This document shows positions 44,238 through 55,777 of a stretch of 64,000 nt of DNA, piece after piece. The position numbers and the translations under genes are program-made. Position 1 is the stretch's first letter. Every line of letters begins with the position of its first letter. The notes under the pieces were generated by a model. The model had not been told where the DNA came from, ran no database searches, and saw nothing but the letters and a program-made list of their open reading frames with translations. Source of the stretch: Tridacna crocea (taxonomy: Eukaryota > Mollusca > Bivalvia > Cardiida > Cardiidae); the NCBI GenBank assembly GCA_943736015.1, contig OX031065.1:22520427-22584426 (forward strand). The letters run 5' to 3'.

Positions 44238-45331
44238 GTTTAACTTTATTTGCACCCTAAAAATGAAATACACTATGTACAGATGCCAACTGGGAATATA
44301 GAGAGTCTGAATGGTCGACGTCATCAGTTACATCATTACTCAGCGATCGATTTCTATGAAGCCTAGGCCACTGAGTTAAATTTAGTACACTGTGTAAACG
44401 GAAAAATCACTCTTGCATAAATGAACTTGATTTCTTGTTTCATGACGGAGTTAAACTTTTTTATTGTGGGGATTAGGTTAAAAAAAAAAAATGACCAGAA
44501 CAAAGTTATCGTGGATTTAATGGAATGTATACAGTGAAAAAACTGTTGGAGAAAGGATCGAAAGAAGTGAATACACTGTGTTAAGAATTTTTGAAATGTT
44601 GGCGTGATAGGAACGATATTAGAAACAAGCCTAGAACTGGGAAACCAAAAATACATATTGAAAAATTAACATCTTCGACACTGTTTTTTATGTTCTTATA
44701 AGTGGGTCACAAAACGTTGGCGTCATTCGATTCATATCTTACAAGAAACATAGGATAGACCAAGCCTTATATCGGCAACAGACAGATACTCGTCGAGAAC
44801 AGATCTGCCGACGGTACGTACCAGTACGCATATTCTTTACAAATTATCTATAAAAAGGTCACTAGAAAGAACACATCGTCCACTTAGCCTCATGTTTAGA
44901 TAGTTGATTGTATTGTTCATATAGATCTACATATTTTTTTTATTCTTAAATTTTGTTCGATGAATCATCGAAAGTATGATTTCAAAGCCAGCAAAATGGC
45001 CGCCTTCGACTAAAAAGAAATGTTGAAAAGCTAAAAATAGATTGTGTATTCATGCCCGTTCTACCAAGTATCCGCGAAGGAAATTAACTCGTGTTTACTG
45101 TCGTATTTGTCCGTGATTTTGTCTCTCTATCATTTTCGAAAAGTGATTCAAGAGAACAGCGAGTGCAATTATAAGGGTTGAGTGCAGATTTTTGTGTTTT
45201 CATCGAGATATAAAATGCAATTGCCTTATTACATGGCTTAACATAACGCCCTTCGGGCGTTATTTGCCATGTAATAAGGCAATTGCATTTTATATCTCGA
45301 TGAAAACACAAAAATCTGCACTCAACCCTAT
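44238..45331. repeat. Direct repeat b1 of the 44-52 kb nest
   Basis: About 1.09 kb repeated in the same orientation at 51086-52153. Shared segments include GGTCGACGTCATCA, CAGCGATCGATTTC and GAACAGATCTGCCGACGG. It ends in a large hairpin (45171-45332). Confidence 0.7.
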
Positions 45332-45332
45332 A
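45171..45332. repeat. 160-bp hairpin with CGCCCTTCGGGCG apex
   Basis: TATAAGGGTTGAGTGCAG pairs with CTGCACTCAACCCTATA, and GCAATTGCCTTATTACATGG with its complement. The apex is AACGCCCTTCGGGCGTT. A copy lies at 51990-52154. Confidence 0.8.
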
Positions 45333-45639
45333 TAATTTCACTCATGGTGTAAAATCGTTTTCTGATTGGACAGAATCGGGTCATGTAATGAAAAAACCTG
45401 CATGTTATTTTTCGATGAACGCAATAGCACTACTTTCGGTTTTTCCAAATTGTTGTTGGTATCTAATTTTAGATTTCATGCAAACTGTTTATGGGCTATA
45501 TTTAGAGTTCCATCGCTGAATCAGTCAAATGCAAAAAGATCGATTTCTTTTTTCTTTAAAAAACTTGCAAATAGGGAACTAACGAATAAACCTTGACAAA
45601 ATGATGTGTGTTTAACTTTATTTAGTCTTTGTCCTACTT

Positions 45640-46035
45640 TACTATCCAATCAAAACGCTCACATTTGAAAAATTTTGACCGTCTATCTTCCATAAACTAC
45701 CCAACGTAGGTTTATTTTGATCATTTTTTCATTTAAACGTCGCAGTTTATGTAATAGTTAAACGCTAAGAAGTCAAAATTAAACGATTTAAACAGCCAAA
45801 AGGAGGGAGCGTAGCGACCGACTGTGGCTGTTTAAATCGTTTAATTTTGAACTTCTTAGCGTTTAACTGACTTAGTCTTTTTCCGCCCACATTACATCAT
45901 TGCTAAAATAATGTTCCATATACGGAATCCACTGTTCACAAAGAAACGCCCTTTCACCCATATATGGAGTTGGCTGATTCGCTAAAGAAACGTCATCATT
46001 GCATCATAGCTAAAAATGACGTAATTTCCACGTGA
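45640..46035. repeat. Inverted-repeat arm c1
   Basis: TTTTGACCGTCTATCTTCC matches, inverted, the spacer near 49880. CACCCATATATGGAGTTGGC matches, inverted, the sequence near 50880. It includes a hairpin at 45757-45869 (AAACGCTAAGAAGTCAAAAT arms, GGGAGCGTAGCGACC apex) whose mirror lies at 50983-51093. Confidence 0.65.
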
Positions 46036-46059
46036 ATATCGGAGCTAAACCTCGTACGT

Positions 46060-47508
46060 ATAAGTTATTGATCATATATTTCATTTGTATGGAATTAAAT
46101 CGGAGGGAGGCGAAGCCGACGGACGATTTAGTTTCATACAAATGAAATATATGATCAATAACTAACTTACAGTTTGCCCTACTTTCTAATTGACTGACAG
46201 CTAAGAATTGGTGGAAAGAGCCATACAAGAACGACAGAAAGCTCAGTTCGACACGCCTCTTTTGATTGACGGTTGTACGTACGTGCGTTTTCAGTCGTAC
46301 GGCGTTAAAACTGTTACTCAGGTTGTCCTTGAACTAGTTTCAGGACAATTGTCTGCAGTCAGACTCATTCGGCATATCACGGGTGATGGTAGCCATCATA
46401 TCCCTCGTCTGTATCTAGTGGATTGATATGCAGCAGATCGGTACACTCGGAAATACGCCGGTATACCGTTCTGAAAATTGTCAGGCTTCTCTTCCAAAAG
46501 AAAACTTGGGTTTTAATTTTTTATCGAAATCTTTCGAACCATATTTCGACAAACAATTCGTAGATCTACATTAATTTTTTTTATCAATTTCGATTCAAGT
46601 TTTAACCGACAGGTACACAGATGTGAATAACTTCATTGAGGTCGTTAAGTCGTTGCTAAACGAATCACATTGGCCCGCCATTGTATAAGATCATGTGACT
46701 CGCAGTTCAAATGTAAACGGCCGTTTTACGGGCGAGATTAGATGTAGGTACGGAAACTGCCGAATTTCATGCTCTTTGAAGCGATAGATTCAGCAATGGA
46801 TGCATGCTTTGAGCCGGTTGAAGACGAGGAATTTTATAAGGAATTTATTTTCCCCGACAAAGGCGACATGTTGCTAACACAAGTGTCTACAATAAACACC
46901 CATGTCCCTCTAAAGTGGCTCATTGTCCAGGATCTGCTTCATACCAGATAAGCCCTCTTTTTTACTGCCCTGAGCCAGAAGGCGCGTGAAAACATTGCGG
47001 GTAGAGGAGAAATTGCTTGTAAGGAGCATTTTTTCCTTTCCTGCTATGTCTCTTTTTTTTTTCTTTCCACAGACAAATCACTTAATTTGAGCAGGTACCA
47101 AGTTGTTGTCTGCAAACGGTTTCAAATTGGACCCAAGCCAAATTTCCCAGCCTGGTAGTCAAAACCAAAGGTTATTTGGTAAAGGGTTAAATACCAGGTG
47201 GCCAAGTACGAGTTATTTAGTCCCGATATTCACGTGGAAATTACGTCACTTTTTTGGCGATGATGCAATTACTTGGAATAATCCCCGCCCCTTTTACTAC
47301 AGTGTATGCATTAGATTGGTATTTACTCTACAAGGACCAGCTAAAATACTGTGGGCGGAGCTTCTCGTTAACCGGGATACAACTGTATATAGGTCAACCA
47401 TTTAATAACATATTGCAACATATTGAGTCTGTATGGAATTAAATCCAGCAGTTTTGAACGAAATCCGGCGTTTTCATTGGTTTAGAAAGTAGGGCAAACT
47501 GTAAGTAT
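46060..47508. repeat. 1449-bp tandem unit, first copy
   Basis: The unit begins with a hairpin (TTGATCATATATTTCATTTG arms, GGAGGGAGGCGAAGCCGAC apex) and includes a 60-residue frame (46769) and part of a family A MITE ending TTAA at 47189. Every tested landmark recurs 1449 bases downstream with very few changes. Confidence 0.8.
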
Positions 47509-48957
47509 AAGTTATTGATCATATATTTCATTTGTATGGAATTAAATCGGAGGGAGGCGAAGCCGACCGACGATTTAGTTTCATACAAATGAAATATATG
47601 ATCAATAACTAACTTACAGTTTGCCCTACTTTCTAATTGACTGACAGCTAAGAATTGGTGGAAAGAGCCATACAAGAACGACAGAAGGCTCAGTTCGACA
47701 CGCCTCTTTTGATTGACGGTTGTACGTACGTGCGTTTTCAGTCGTAAGGCGTTAAAACTGTTACTCAGGTTGTCCTTGAACTAGTTTCAGGACAATTGTC
47801 TGCAGTCAGACTCATTCGGCATATCACGGGTGATGGTAGCCATCATATCCCTCGTCTGTATCTAGTGGATTGATATGCAGCAGATCGGTACACTCGGAAA
47901 TACGCCGGTATACCGTTCTGAAAATTGTCAGGCTCCTCTTCCAAAAGAAACCTCGGGTTTTAATTTTCTATCGAAATCTTTCGAACCATATTTCGACAAA
48001 CAATTCGTAGATCTACATTAATTTTTTTTTTATCAATTTCGATTGAAGTTTTAACCGACAGATACACAGATGTGAATAACTTCATTGAGGTCGTTAAGTC
48101 GTTGCTAAACGAATCACATTGGCCCGCCATTGTATAAGATCATGTGACTCGCAGTTCAAATGTAAACGGCCGTTTTACGGGCGAGATTAGATGTAGGTAC
48201 GGAAACTGCCGAATTTCATGCTCTTTGAAGCGATAGATTCAGCAATGGATGCATGCTTTGAGCCGGTTGAAGACGAGGAATTTTATAAAGAATTTATTTT
48301 CCCCGACAAAGGCGACGTGTTGCTAACACAAGTGTGTACAATAAACACCCATGTCCCTCTAAAGTGGCTCATTGTCCAGGATCTGCTTCATACCAGATAA
48401 GCCCTCTTTTTTACTGCCCTGAGGCAGAAGGCGCGTGAAAACATTGCGGGTAGAGGAGAAATTGCTTGTAAGGAGCATTTTCTCCTTTCCTGCTATGTCT
48501 CTTTTTTTTCTTTCCACAGACAAATCCTTTAATTTGAGCAGGTACCAAGTTGTTGTCTGCAAACGGTTTCAAATTGGACCCAAGCCAAATTTCCCAGCCT
48601 GGTAGTCAAAACCAAAGGTTATTTGGTAAAGGGTTAAATACCAGGTGGCCAAGTACGAGTTATTTAGTCCCGATATTCACGTGGAAATTACGTCACTATT
48701 TTGGCGATGATGCAATTACTTGGAATAATCCCCGCCCCTTTTACTACAGTGTATGCATTAGATTGGTATTTACTCTACAAGGACTAGCTAAAATACTGTG
48801 GGCGGAGCTTCTCGTTAACCGGGATACAACTGTATATAGGTCAACCATTTAATAACATATTGCAACATATTGAGTCTGTATGGAATTAAATCGAGCAGTT
48901 TTGAACGAATTCCGGCGTTTTCATTGGTTTAGAAAGTAGGGCAAACTGTAAACAAAC
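47509..48957. repeat. 1449-bp tandem unit, second copy
   Basis: Follows the first without a gap. Differences are scattered single bases (for example GACATG against GACGTG near 46865/48314), consistent with a recent tandem duplication. Confidence 0.8.
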
Positions 48958-48966
48958 ACATGGTAT

Positions 48967-49164
48967 TTAACCCTTTACCAAACAATCAACTGGGATGGAA
49001 GGTTATTTTTGGAAAAGGAGAAAATTCTGGCATTTTCTCCTTTTCCAACAATATTTTCTACCCTGTCAAAAACTCAACTTCATTTGTTCCACTTTCAAAA
49101 TTTGATATCTGCCAATGCTTTCAATTTGGAATGGTCTAAAATTTGTCTTACGGGAAAGGGTTAA
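48967..49164. mobile_element. TTAA hairpin MITE, family A, short
   Basis: TTAACCCTTTACC and GGGAAAGGGTTAA ends. The hairpin apex has shrunk to GAGAAAATTCTGGCATTTTC. It lies in the left arm of an inverted repeat and is mirrored by 50583-50798. Confidence 0.7.
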
Positions 49165-49795
49165 AGAACCTTTATTATCAGCTTCATTTCCAGTTCACGC
49201 TTGACTATCGCCAGTGTTAAACAATGTCAAATATGGCAGAATTTGACGAAGATTTTGAGGAAGTAACGACTAGACTCGGCCTATGAAAATTTCTACAGAT
49301 TTACTATGTACAGCATTATTTTTTCTTAAAATTTCATCATATCGTCGATTTACTTCTTAAACCCTGTAACAACAGCTTGTTTCAAGCTTCAGGTGGTATG
49401 TTTCAGAGAACAACCGACCATACAGATCTAGATTGATCGGCTTTTATCACATAAATTGTATCTGTGTTTTACCTTTTTTTTTTCAACGGCGTAACTTGTA
49501 GATCTACTTGGCATGTGCTAGACCTAATTTAAACCTTTCCCAAACGAAAGACTCTTCCAAATGGAAAGAGTTTGCAAAGGACAATTTTAACTTTCATAAC
49601 AATGGCAGAAAATTATCCGAACGGACAGAAAACACTGTGGGAAAAGGACAAATTGCTCGTTAGAAGCAATTTCTCCTTTTCCCACAATGTTTTCAAAAGA
49701 CTTGTACTGCAGACACGTAAAAACAAGGGTTTGTTTGGGAGAGGGTTAAGTAATTGTTGAATATTAATGAGGGGGTAGGGTTTAGGTACGCATGC
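49165..49795. repeat. Inverted-repeat arm d1
   Basis: With the MITE at 48967 it forms a left arm of about 830 bases, mirrored by 49975-50800 around a spacer of about 180 bases. GTACGCATGCGCA at the inner end is mirrored by GCGCATGCGTAC, and CGACTAGACTCGGCCTATG by its complement near 50452. Confidence 0.8.
49528..49748. mobile_element. TTAA hairpin MITE, family A (in arm d1)
   Basis: TTTAAACCTTTCCC and GGGAGAGGGTTAA ends, with stem AAATTGCTCGTTAGAAGCAATTT (imperfect). Mirrored by 50019-50244. Confidence 0.65.
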
Positions 49796-50018
49796 GCAGT
49801 GAATCAAGATAAATTCCAGATAAACTGCGACGTTTAAATGGATAAATGATCAAAATAAACCTGCGTCGGGTAGTTCATGGAAGATAGACGGTCAAAAATT
49901 TTCAAATATGAGCGTTCTGGTTGGATAGAAAAGTAGGACAAAGACTAACTGGAGTTTATCTGGATTTAGTGCGCATGCGTACCTAAACCCTACCCCCTCA
50001 TTAATATTCAACAATTAC

Positions 50019-50244
50019 TTAACCCTCTCCCAAACAAGCCTTTGTTTTTACGTGTCTGCAGTACAAGTCTTTTGAAAACATTGTGGGAAAAGGAGAAATT
50101 GCTTGTAACGAGCAATTTCTCCTTTTCCCAGTGTTTTCTGTCCGTTCGGAAAATTTTCTGCCATTGTTATGAAAGTTAAAATTGTCGTCTGCAAACTTTT
50201 TCAGTTTGGAAGAGTCTGAAATTTGTCGTTTGGGAAAGGGTTAC
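50019..50244. mobile_element. TTAA hairpin MITE, family A (in arm d2)
   Basis: TTAACCCTCTCCC on the left, GGGAAAGGGTTAC on the right, apex GCTTGTAACGAGC. Confidence 0.65.
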
Positions 50245-50582
50245 GCCGTTGAAAAAAAAAGGTAAAACACAGATACAATTTATGTAATAAAAGCCGATCA
50301 ATCTAGATCTAGACATCTATATGGTCGGTTGTCCTCTGAAACATACCACCTGAAGCTTGAAACAAGCTGTTGTTACAGGGTTTAAGAAGTAAATCGACGA
50401 TATGTTAAAATTTTAAGAAAAAATAATGCTGTAGTAAATCTGTAGAAATTTTCATAGGCCGAGTCTAGTCGTTACTTCCTCAAAATCTTGGTCAAATTCT
50501 GCCATATTTGACATCGTCTAACACTGGCGATATAATAGTCAAGCGTGAACTCGAAATGAAGCTGATAACATTTGCCGGTTCT

Positions 50583-50798
50583 TTAACCCTTTCTCATATG
50601 ACAAATTTTAGACCATTCCAAATTGAAAGAATTGGCAGATATCAAACTTCGAAAGTGGAACAAATGGCGTTGAGTTTTTTGACAGGGTAGAAAATATTGT
50701 AGAAAAAGGAGAAAATGCCAATAACCAGAATTTTATCCTTTTCTAAAAATAACCTTCCTTCCCAATACAATACAATTGATTGTTTGATAAAGAGTTAA
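50583..50798. mobile_element. TTAA hairpin MITE, family A (in arm d2)
   Basis: TTAACCCTTTCTC and GATAAAGAGTTAA ends; the hairpin is eroded (AATGCCAATAACCAGAATT). Confidence 0.6.
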
Positions 50799-50814
50799 AT
50801 ACCACGTGGTCGTG

Positions 50815-51093
50815 TTTGCGGTTTACGTCATATTTAGCGATGATGCAATGATGACGTTTCTTCAGCGAATCAGCCAACTCCATATATGGGTAAAAGGGCG
50901 TTTCTTTGTGAATATTGGATTCCTTATATGGAACATTATTTTGGCAATGATGTAATGTGGGCGGAAAAAGACTAAGTCAGCTAAACGCAAAGAAGTTCAA
51001 AATTAAACGATTTAAACAGCCACAGTCGGTCGCTACGCTCCCTCCTTTTGGCTGTTTAAATCGTTTAATTTTGACTTCTTAGCGTTTAACTAT
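50815..51093. repeat. Inverted-repeat arm c2
   Basis: Mirrors 45640-46035, including the GGTCGCTACGCTCCC hairpin apex, here on the opposite strand. Confidence 0.65.
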
Positions 51094-52153
51094 TACTTGC
51101 ACCATTGAAAAAAAAAACACACTAGTCTATGCCAACAGTGAATAAAGAGTCTGAGTGGTCGACGTCATCAATTACATCATTCAATACGTCAGCGATCGAT
51201 TTCTATGAAGCCAAGGTCACTGAGTTAAATTTAGTGCACTGTGTAAACGGAAAATCACTCTTGCATAAATGAACTTGATTTCTTGTTTCATGACGGAATT
51301 AAACTTTTTTGTTGCTGGGATTAGGTTAAGAAAATGCTATTGACCAGAAAAAGTTATCGTGGATTTGATGGAATGTATATAGTGAAAGAACTGTTGGAGA
51401 AAGGATCGAAAGAAGTGAATACACTGTGTTAAGAATTTTTGAAATGTTGGCGTGATAGGAACGATATTAGAAACAAGCCTAGAACTGGGAAACCAAAAAT
51501 ACATATTGAAAAATTAACAGCTCCGACACTGTTTTTATGTTCTTATAAGTGGGTCACAAAACGTTGGCGTCATTCGATTCATATCTTACAAGAAACATAG
51601 GATAGACCAAGCCTTATATCGGCAACAGATAGATACTCGTCGAGAACAGATCTGCCGACGGTACGTACGCATATTCTTTACAAATTATCTATGAAAAGGT
51701 CACTCGAAAGAACACATCGTCCGCTTAGCCTCAAGTTTAGATAGTTGATTGTATTGTTCATATAAATCTATATTTTTTTTATTCTTAAATTTTGTTCGAT
51801 GAATCATCGAAAGTATGATTTCAAAGCCAGCAAAATGGCCGCCTTCGACTAAAAAAAAATGTTGAAAAGCTAAAAATAGATTGTGTACAATATTCATGCC
51901 CGTTCTACCAAGTATCCTGTCGTATTTGTCCGTGATTTTTTTCTCTCTATCATTTTCGAAAAGTGATTTAAGTGAACAGCGAGTGCTATTATAAGGGTTG
52001 AGTGCAGATTTTTGTGTTTTCATCGAGATATAAAATGCAATTGCCTTATTACATGGCTTAACATAACGCCCTTCGGGCGTTATTTGCCATGTAATAAGGC
52101 AATTGCATTTTGTATTTCGATGAAAACACTAAAATCTGCACTCAACCCTTATA
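51086..52153. repeat. Direct repeat b2 of the 44-52 kb nest
   Basis: Same orientation as 44238-45331. It lacks a few short segments of b1, such as the bases around 45072-45096, and ends in the same large hairpin. Confidence 0.7.
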
Positions 52154-52154
52154 A
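51990..52154. repeat. 160-bp hairpin, second copy
   Basis: Same arms and CGCCCTTCGGGCG apex as 45171-45332. The stem here has independent mismatches near TTTGTATTTCGATG. Confidence 0.8.
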
Positions 52155-52289
52155 CAGAGTGACGTCATCCTGTATAAAGTGAGTATGTAAGTTATCTAGT
52201 AGAATATAATCTGCATCTGCGTTTTTACTGCAAGTTGAATAGGAGTTGGTTATGCTAGAATCGAACTAATCTTCTTTCTATGGTTGTTT

Positions 52290-52407
52290 ATTGTTAAATA
52301 AACCAAGTTGTGAGTTATGAGGCGCAATAAATACCCCACTCGATCTGTCGCCCTCGTGGATTATTTATTGTGCCTCATAACTCACAATAAACCACGATAG
52401 AAAGAAG
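52290..52407. repeat. Hairpin, TTGTGAGTTATGAGGC type
   Basis: TGGTTGTTTATTG and GTTGTGAGTTATGAGGCGCA mirror TGTGCCTCATAACTCACAA and ACCACGATAGAAAG. The loop holds CTGTCGCCCTCG. Fragments recur at 24756 and 52570. Confidence 0.65.
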
Positions 52408-52780
52408 GTAATTTCTTAACTATTCCGTGTATAGTGACTTCATTCTATATAGTGTCGTCATTCTGTACAAAATAGGTTATTCAATGGAATTTAATCAGAA
52501 TCCGCGTTTTCACTCTAGGTCTGAACTTGATTTCCTTTGATTAAGAGCTGGTCATATCAGAAATAATCTTCTTTCTATCGTGGTTTATCATTCAATAAAC
52601 CACGTTGTGAGTTTTCTTAACTTTACCACGGCCTACTTGGTATCTTTATCTTTCCTCCGCCTTCGCCCCCCCACCCCCCGTTTTCCTCGCCCCTGCTTCT
52701 CTCATGAACCAGAATTGAGGTTGGAAGATTTCTTTCTAGCAAGGTTTGTATTGGCTCATGCTTGGCTATGGGCAAATTAC

Positions 52781-52899
52781 CTGGTTGATGAAACTCGGGT
52801 GCGAACTGTTTGGCTTTCAATCTGGCCGTATCCGAGTCTTGTTCTGCTTTAAGTGCTGCCTGATCTGCCTGTTCGGCTTTACCACGGGCTGTTGCCATT
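52781..52899 (-). CDS. JPH: Junctophilin exon, helical domain
   Basis: A 119-base exon on the minus strand between TTCTTGCAG (acceptor, AG at 52901-52900) and CAG|GTAATT (donor at 52781/52780). It reads MATARGKAEQADQAALKAEQ and QFAPEFHQPG, which matches the alpha-helical AAHAKAKAEAADQAAL-like stretch and the FxQPG end that follow the MORN repeats in junctophilins. It completes the Arg codon left open by the exon at 59795 and leaves one base for the Gly codon completed at 40876, so all three exons are in register. The flanking sequence is repeat-rich intron. Confidence 0.85.
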
Positions 52900-53329
52900 C
52901 TGCAAGAAAAAAAAATATAGAATGCCAAAAAAAGGAAATGAAAGGAACCTACAGATAGAGTCGGTATTTAAAACTGTTATCCTTTTTCCTTATCTAAGCT
53001 CGTATCGTTTGATTCGCAGAGTGTATTCAATAACATGGATACAATCATTATACAGATGAGAATGTTTCGCTGCACAAATGACGTAAACATAAAATGACGC
53101 CTAGCTGCCTATCTACATACTCTACATTGTTCTAACCGATCCGGCCTAAATTCCTACCCCATCCTTCGATATCCGACCCCGTAAAACCTCATCCCATCTC
53201 TACCAAAACCGTCTCCATTTAATGAAAGAAATGACATAGAATAGACAAATAGTTTGGATAAAATTAATGTGTAGAAACATAGGCTTGGATTAAAATATTT
53301 GAGTTAGGCTTTATGAAAAAGGGGATAAA

Positions 53330-54115
53330 TGCATCTTTAACGGGGGTTTAATGCATTTTTAAAGGGGATTTAATGCATCTTAAAAGGGGACTTAATGCAT
53401 CTTTAACGGGGATTTTAACGCATCTTTAACAGGGATTTTATGCATCTTAAAAGGGGATTTAATGCATTTTTAACGGGGATTTAATGCATTTTTAAAGGGG
53501 ATTTAATGCATCTTTAACGCGGGTTTAATGCATCTTAAAAGGGGAATTAATGCATCTTCAACGGGGGTTTAATGCGTCTTTCATGGGGGTTTTATGCATC
53601 TTGAAAAGGGGCTTGATGCATCTTTAAAGGGGATTTGATGCATCTTAAAAGGCGGTTTAATGCATTTTTAAAAAGGGTTAAATGCATCTTTAAAAGGGGT
53701 TATATGCATCCTTAAAGGGGGTTTAATGCATCTTTAATAGGAGGTTTAATGCGTCTTTAAAAGGGGTTTAATGCATCTTTGAAAGAGGTTTAATGCATCT
53801 TTGAAAGGAATTTAACGCATCTTTGAAAGAGGTTTAATGCATCTTTGATAGAGGTTAAATGCATCTTAGAAAGAAGGTTTAATGCATCTTTAAAAGAGGG
53901 TTTAATGCATCCTTAAAAGGGGGTTTAACACATCTTAAAAGGGGGTTTAACACATCTTCAAAAGGGGTTAAATGTTTCTCTAAAATGGGGGGGGGGGGTT
54001 TAATACATCTTCAAGAAGGGTTAAAATACATCTATAAAAGGGAGTTTAAAGCATCTTTTAAAGGGGGTTTAATGCATATCTTGAAATGGGCGGTTAATGC
54101 ATCTTTAAATACTAT
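53330..54115. repeat. 23-24-bp minisatellite in intron
   Basis: About 33 imperfect units of the form TTTAATGCATCTTTAAAAGGGG. The right end passes directly into a short palindrome, ATCTCAGCCTGCAGAGAGTG and its complement. No frame or conserved secondary structure is visible. Confidence 0.85.
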
Positions 54116-55469
54116 CGATTCATCTCAGCCTGCAGAGAGTGTGCAGGCTGAGATGAGTCGATACTATTGGTTATTGGTAAATTTTCTGGGTTTCAAAGTA
54201 CCTGTTTACCTCATTATTGCGTTTGTCTTTAGAAAAAATGCATTTTATAAATCAAGAATTATTTGATGACTTGTTTGGTATAATACACCATGTTACATGC
54301 ATTAAACCCCCTTATCTCAGATCATGGCTCATTTCTATCGGAATATGTATTTCGGATGCTTCAGTCTGTTTTCCAGCATTAAATGCCAAAGCAAGGACGT
54401 ATTCTTTGGAAGTACTTCCTTAACTAACCTTTATCCTGTGGAATCAGTTTCATGAAAATTCAAGCCAACAGTAAAAAGTTTAAATGATATTTTTTCATTT
54501 TTTTCCCTAGAAAAATACCTCCTTAACGGATAGTGTAGATCCAAGATCAGACTGCACGTTCTGTGCAGTCTGATCTTGATCTACACTTTCCGCAAAAGGC
54601 CAGTGATTCGAACTTGGCAGCAGAAGGGTAAAGGAGCCATATTACTGACCAAAGGTCCATGGTGCTTTGTATCTGCAATAGCACTGAAATACGTATTACG
54701 CAGTAGTCTACGGGTTAAACCAGATTAAGGGTATATCAACGTGAGCATTGTTTCTAGATATTTGCGGTCACATAATCACGGAATTTCTTTGATATATACA
54801 CATATGTTACTAATCAGCACGTTTGGGATGGGTAAGATAAAAACGTATGTGATGTACAATCATTTTCTTTATCTACCGGGGCTTTTACACAGTAAAACAT
54901 ATCTAACCCGTAAATAGGTCTTAATTTCAGAAACCGTTCAAAACTCACTACTAATCATGAACTCAAAAACTAGCAATTTACTTGGCTGGGACTTTCCGCC
55001 TCAGCCAATCAGACTGGTAGACTTGAAATTTGAGTAAGAATATAGTTTCGAAACATTAGTGCCTACTGCATGTTGCGTAATCACTCTTAGAGGTATTTCA
55101 GAAATCTAATTGTAAGCTTATATCGTTTCCCCCCTCCGCTTTTTCCATTCCTGCCAGGTATATGTGTCTTTTGTTTTCTTTTTGCCTGATTTTGATATTC
55201 TTTTTTCTGCCAGCGACTAACGTATGGCCCGACCACATGATCATTGAACAGACGGTCATTTCCACAACATTTTTCATACTTTTAAACTGTTTGATTTACA
55301 ATCAAATGTATTATGCATCTGCTTGTAGGGAAAGAATTTGGAAGATAGGTTGTGAACCGAACATGCAACCGTTTGATTTCACACCCTGTACGTTGCCGAC
55401 AGAGGTATCGGTCTCTGCGAAATGCAAAGGGTTAAAGCAAAGATCAATTGCGGGACTATTCTTTTTTTA
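54116..55469. other. Junctophilin intron, mostly unique sequence
   Basis: It contains a clean GATCAGACTGCACGTTCTGTG palindrome-type hairpin at 54529-54589. The plus-strand frame at 55162 is hydrophobic but has no supporting features. Confidence 0.4.
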
Positions 55470-55777
55470 TATTGTCGGTTAACTTCAACAAACTCGTAAC
55501 TACAGCTTCTTTCAATCTGTAGTTACGAGTTTTTTAACCCTTTACTCCATAGATACTAATTTCTACACATTGCTTGTAGGAGGCTTTGGAAAGCATTGTG
55601 GCAAAAGGTGAAATTGCTCGTGACGAGCAATTTCACCTTTTGTCACAATGCTTTCTATGCTATAAAAAGGTGTCATTTACACATGAGAAATGGCTTCATC
55701 CTTGCTGTTATTTAGGGTCAGTTAGAGATGCCATGGAAATGCCTTATGGGGTAAACGGTTAAGTAAACCAACGATAT
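55470..55777. mobile_element. 85-bp palindromic MITE interrupted by a TTAA MITE
   Basis: ATATTGTCGGTTAACTTC on the left and AAGTAAACCAACGATATG on the right are the two ends of a GTCGGTTTAC-type element, split at its TTAA by the MITE at 55534-55762. Confidence 0.8.
55534..55762. mobile_element. TTAA hairpin MITE, family B, nested
   Basis: TTAACCCTTTACTCC and GGGGTAAACGGTTAA ends, 229 bp, with the GAAATTGCTCGTGACGAGC hairpin. The unoccupied equivalent site (for example 43340-43350, TTTTTTTAAGTAAACC) has a single TTAA, showing that TTAA is the target duplication. Confidence 0.85.

Larger units (their letters stand above)
49975..50800. repeat. Inverted-repeat arm d2
   Basis: Reverse complement of 48960-49795 with small differences, including its own copies of the two MITEs. 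Confidence 0.8.

Noticed and set aside
53330-54115. Possible CRISPR array or coding repeat
   Set aside because: 23-24-bp back-to-back units without spacers and without an open frame; a minisatellite.
55162-55482. 106-residue plus-strand hydrophobic frame
   Set aside because: No homology pattern, antisense to the host gene, and it runs into a MITE; most likely chance.
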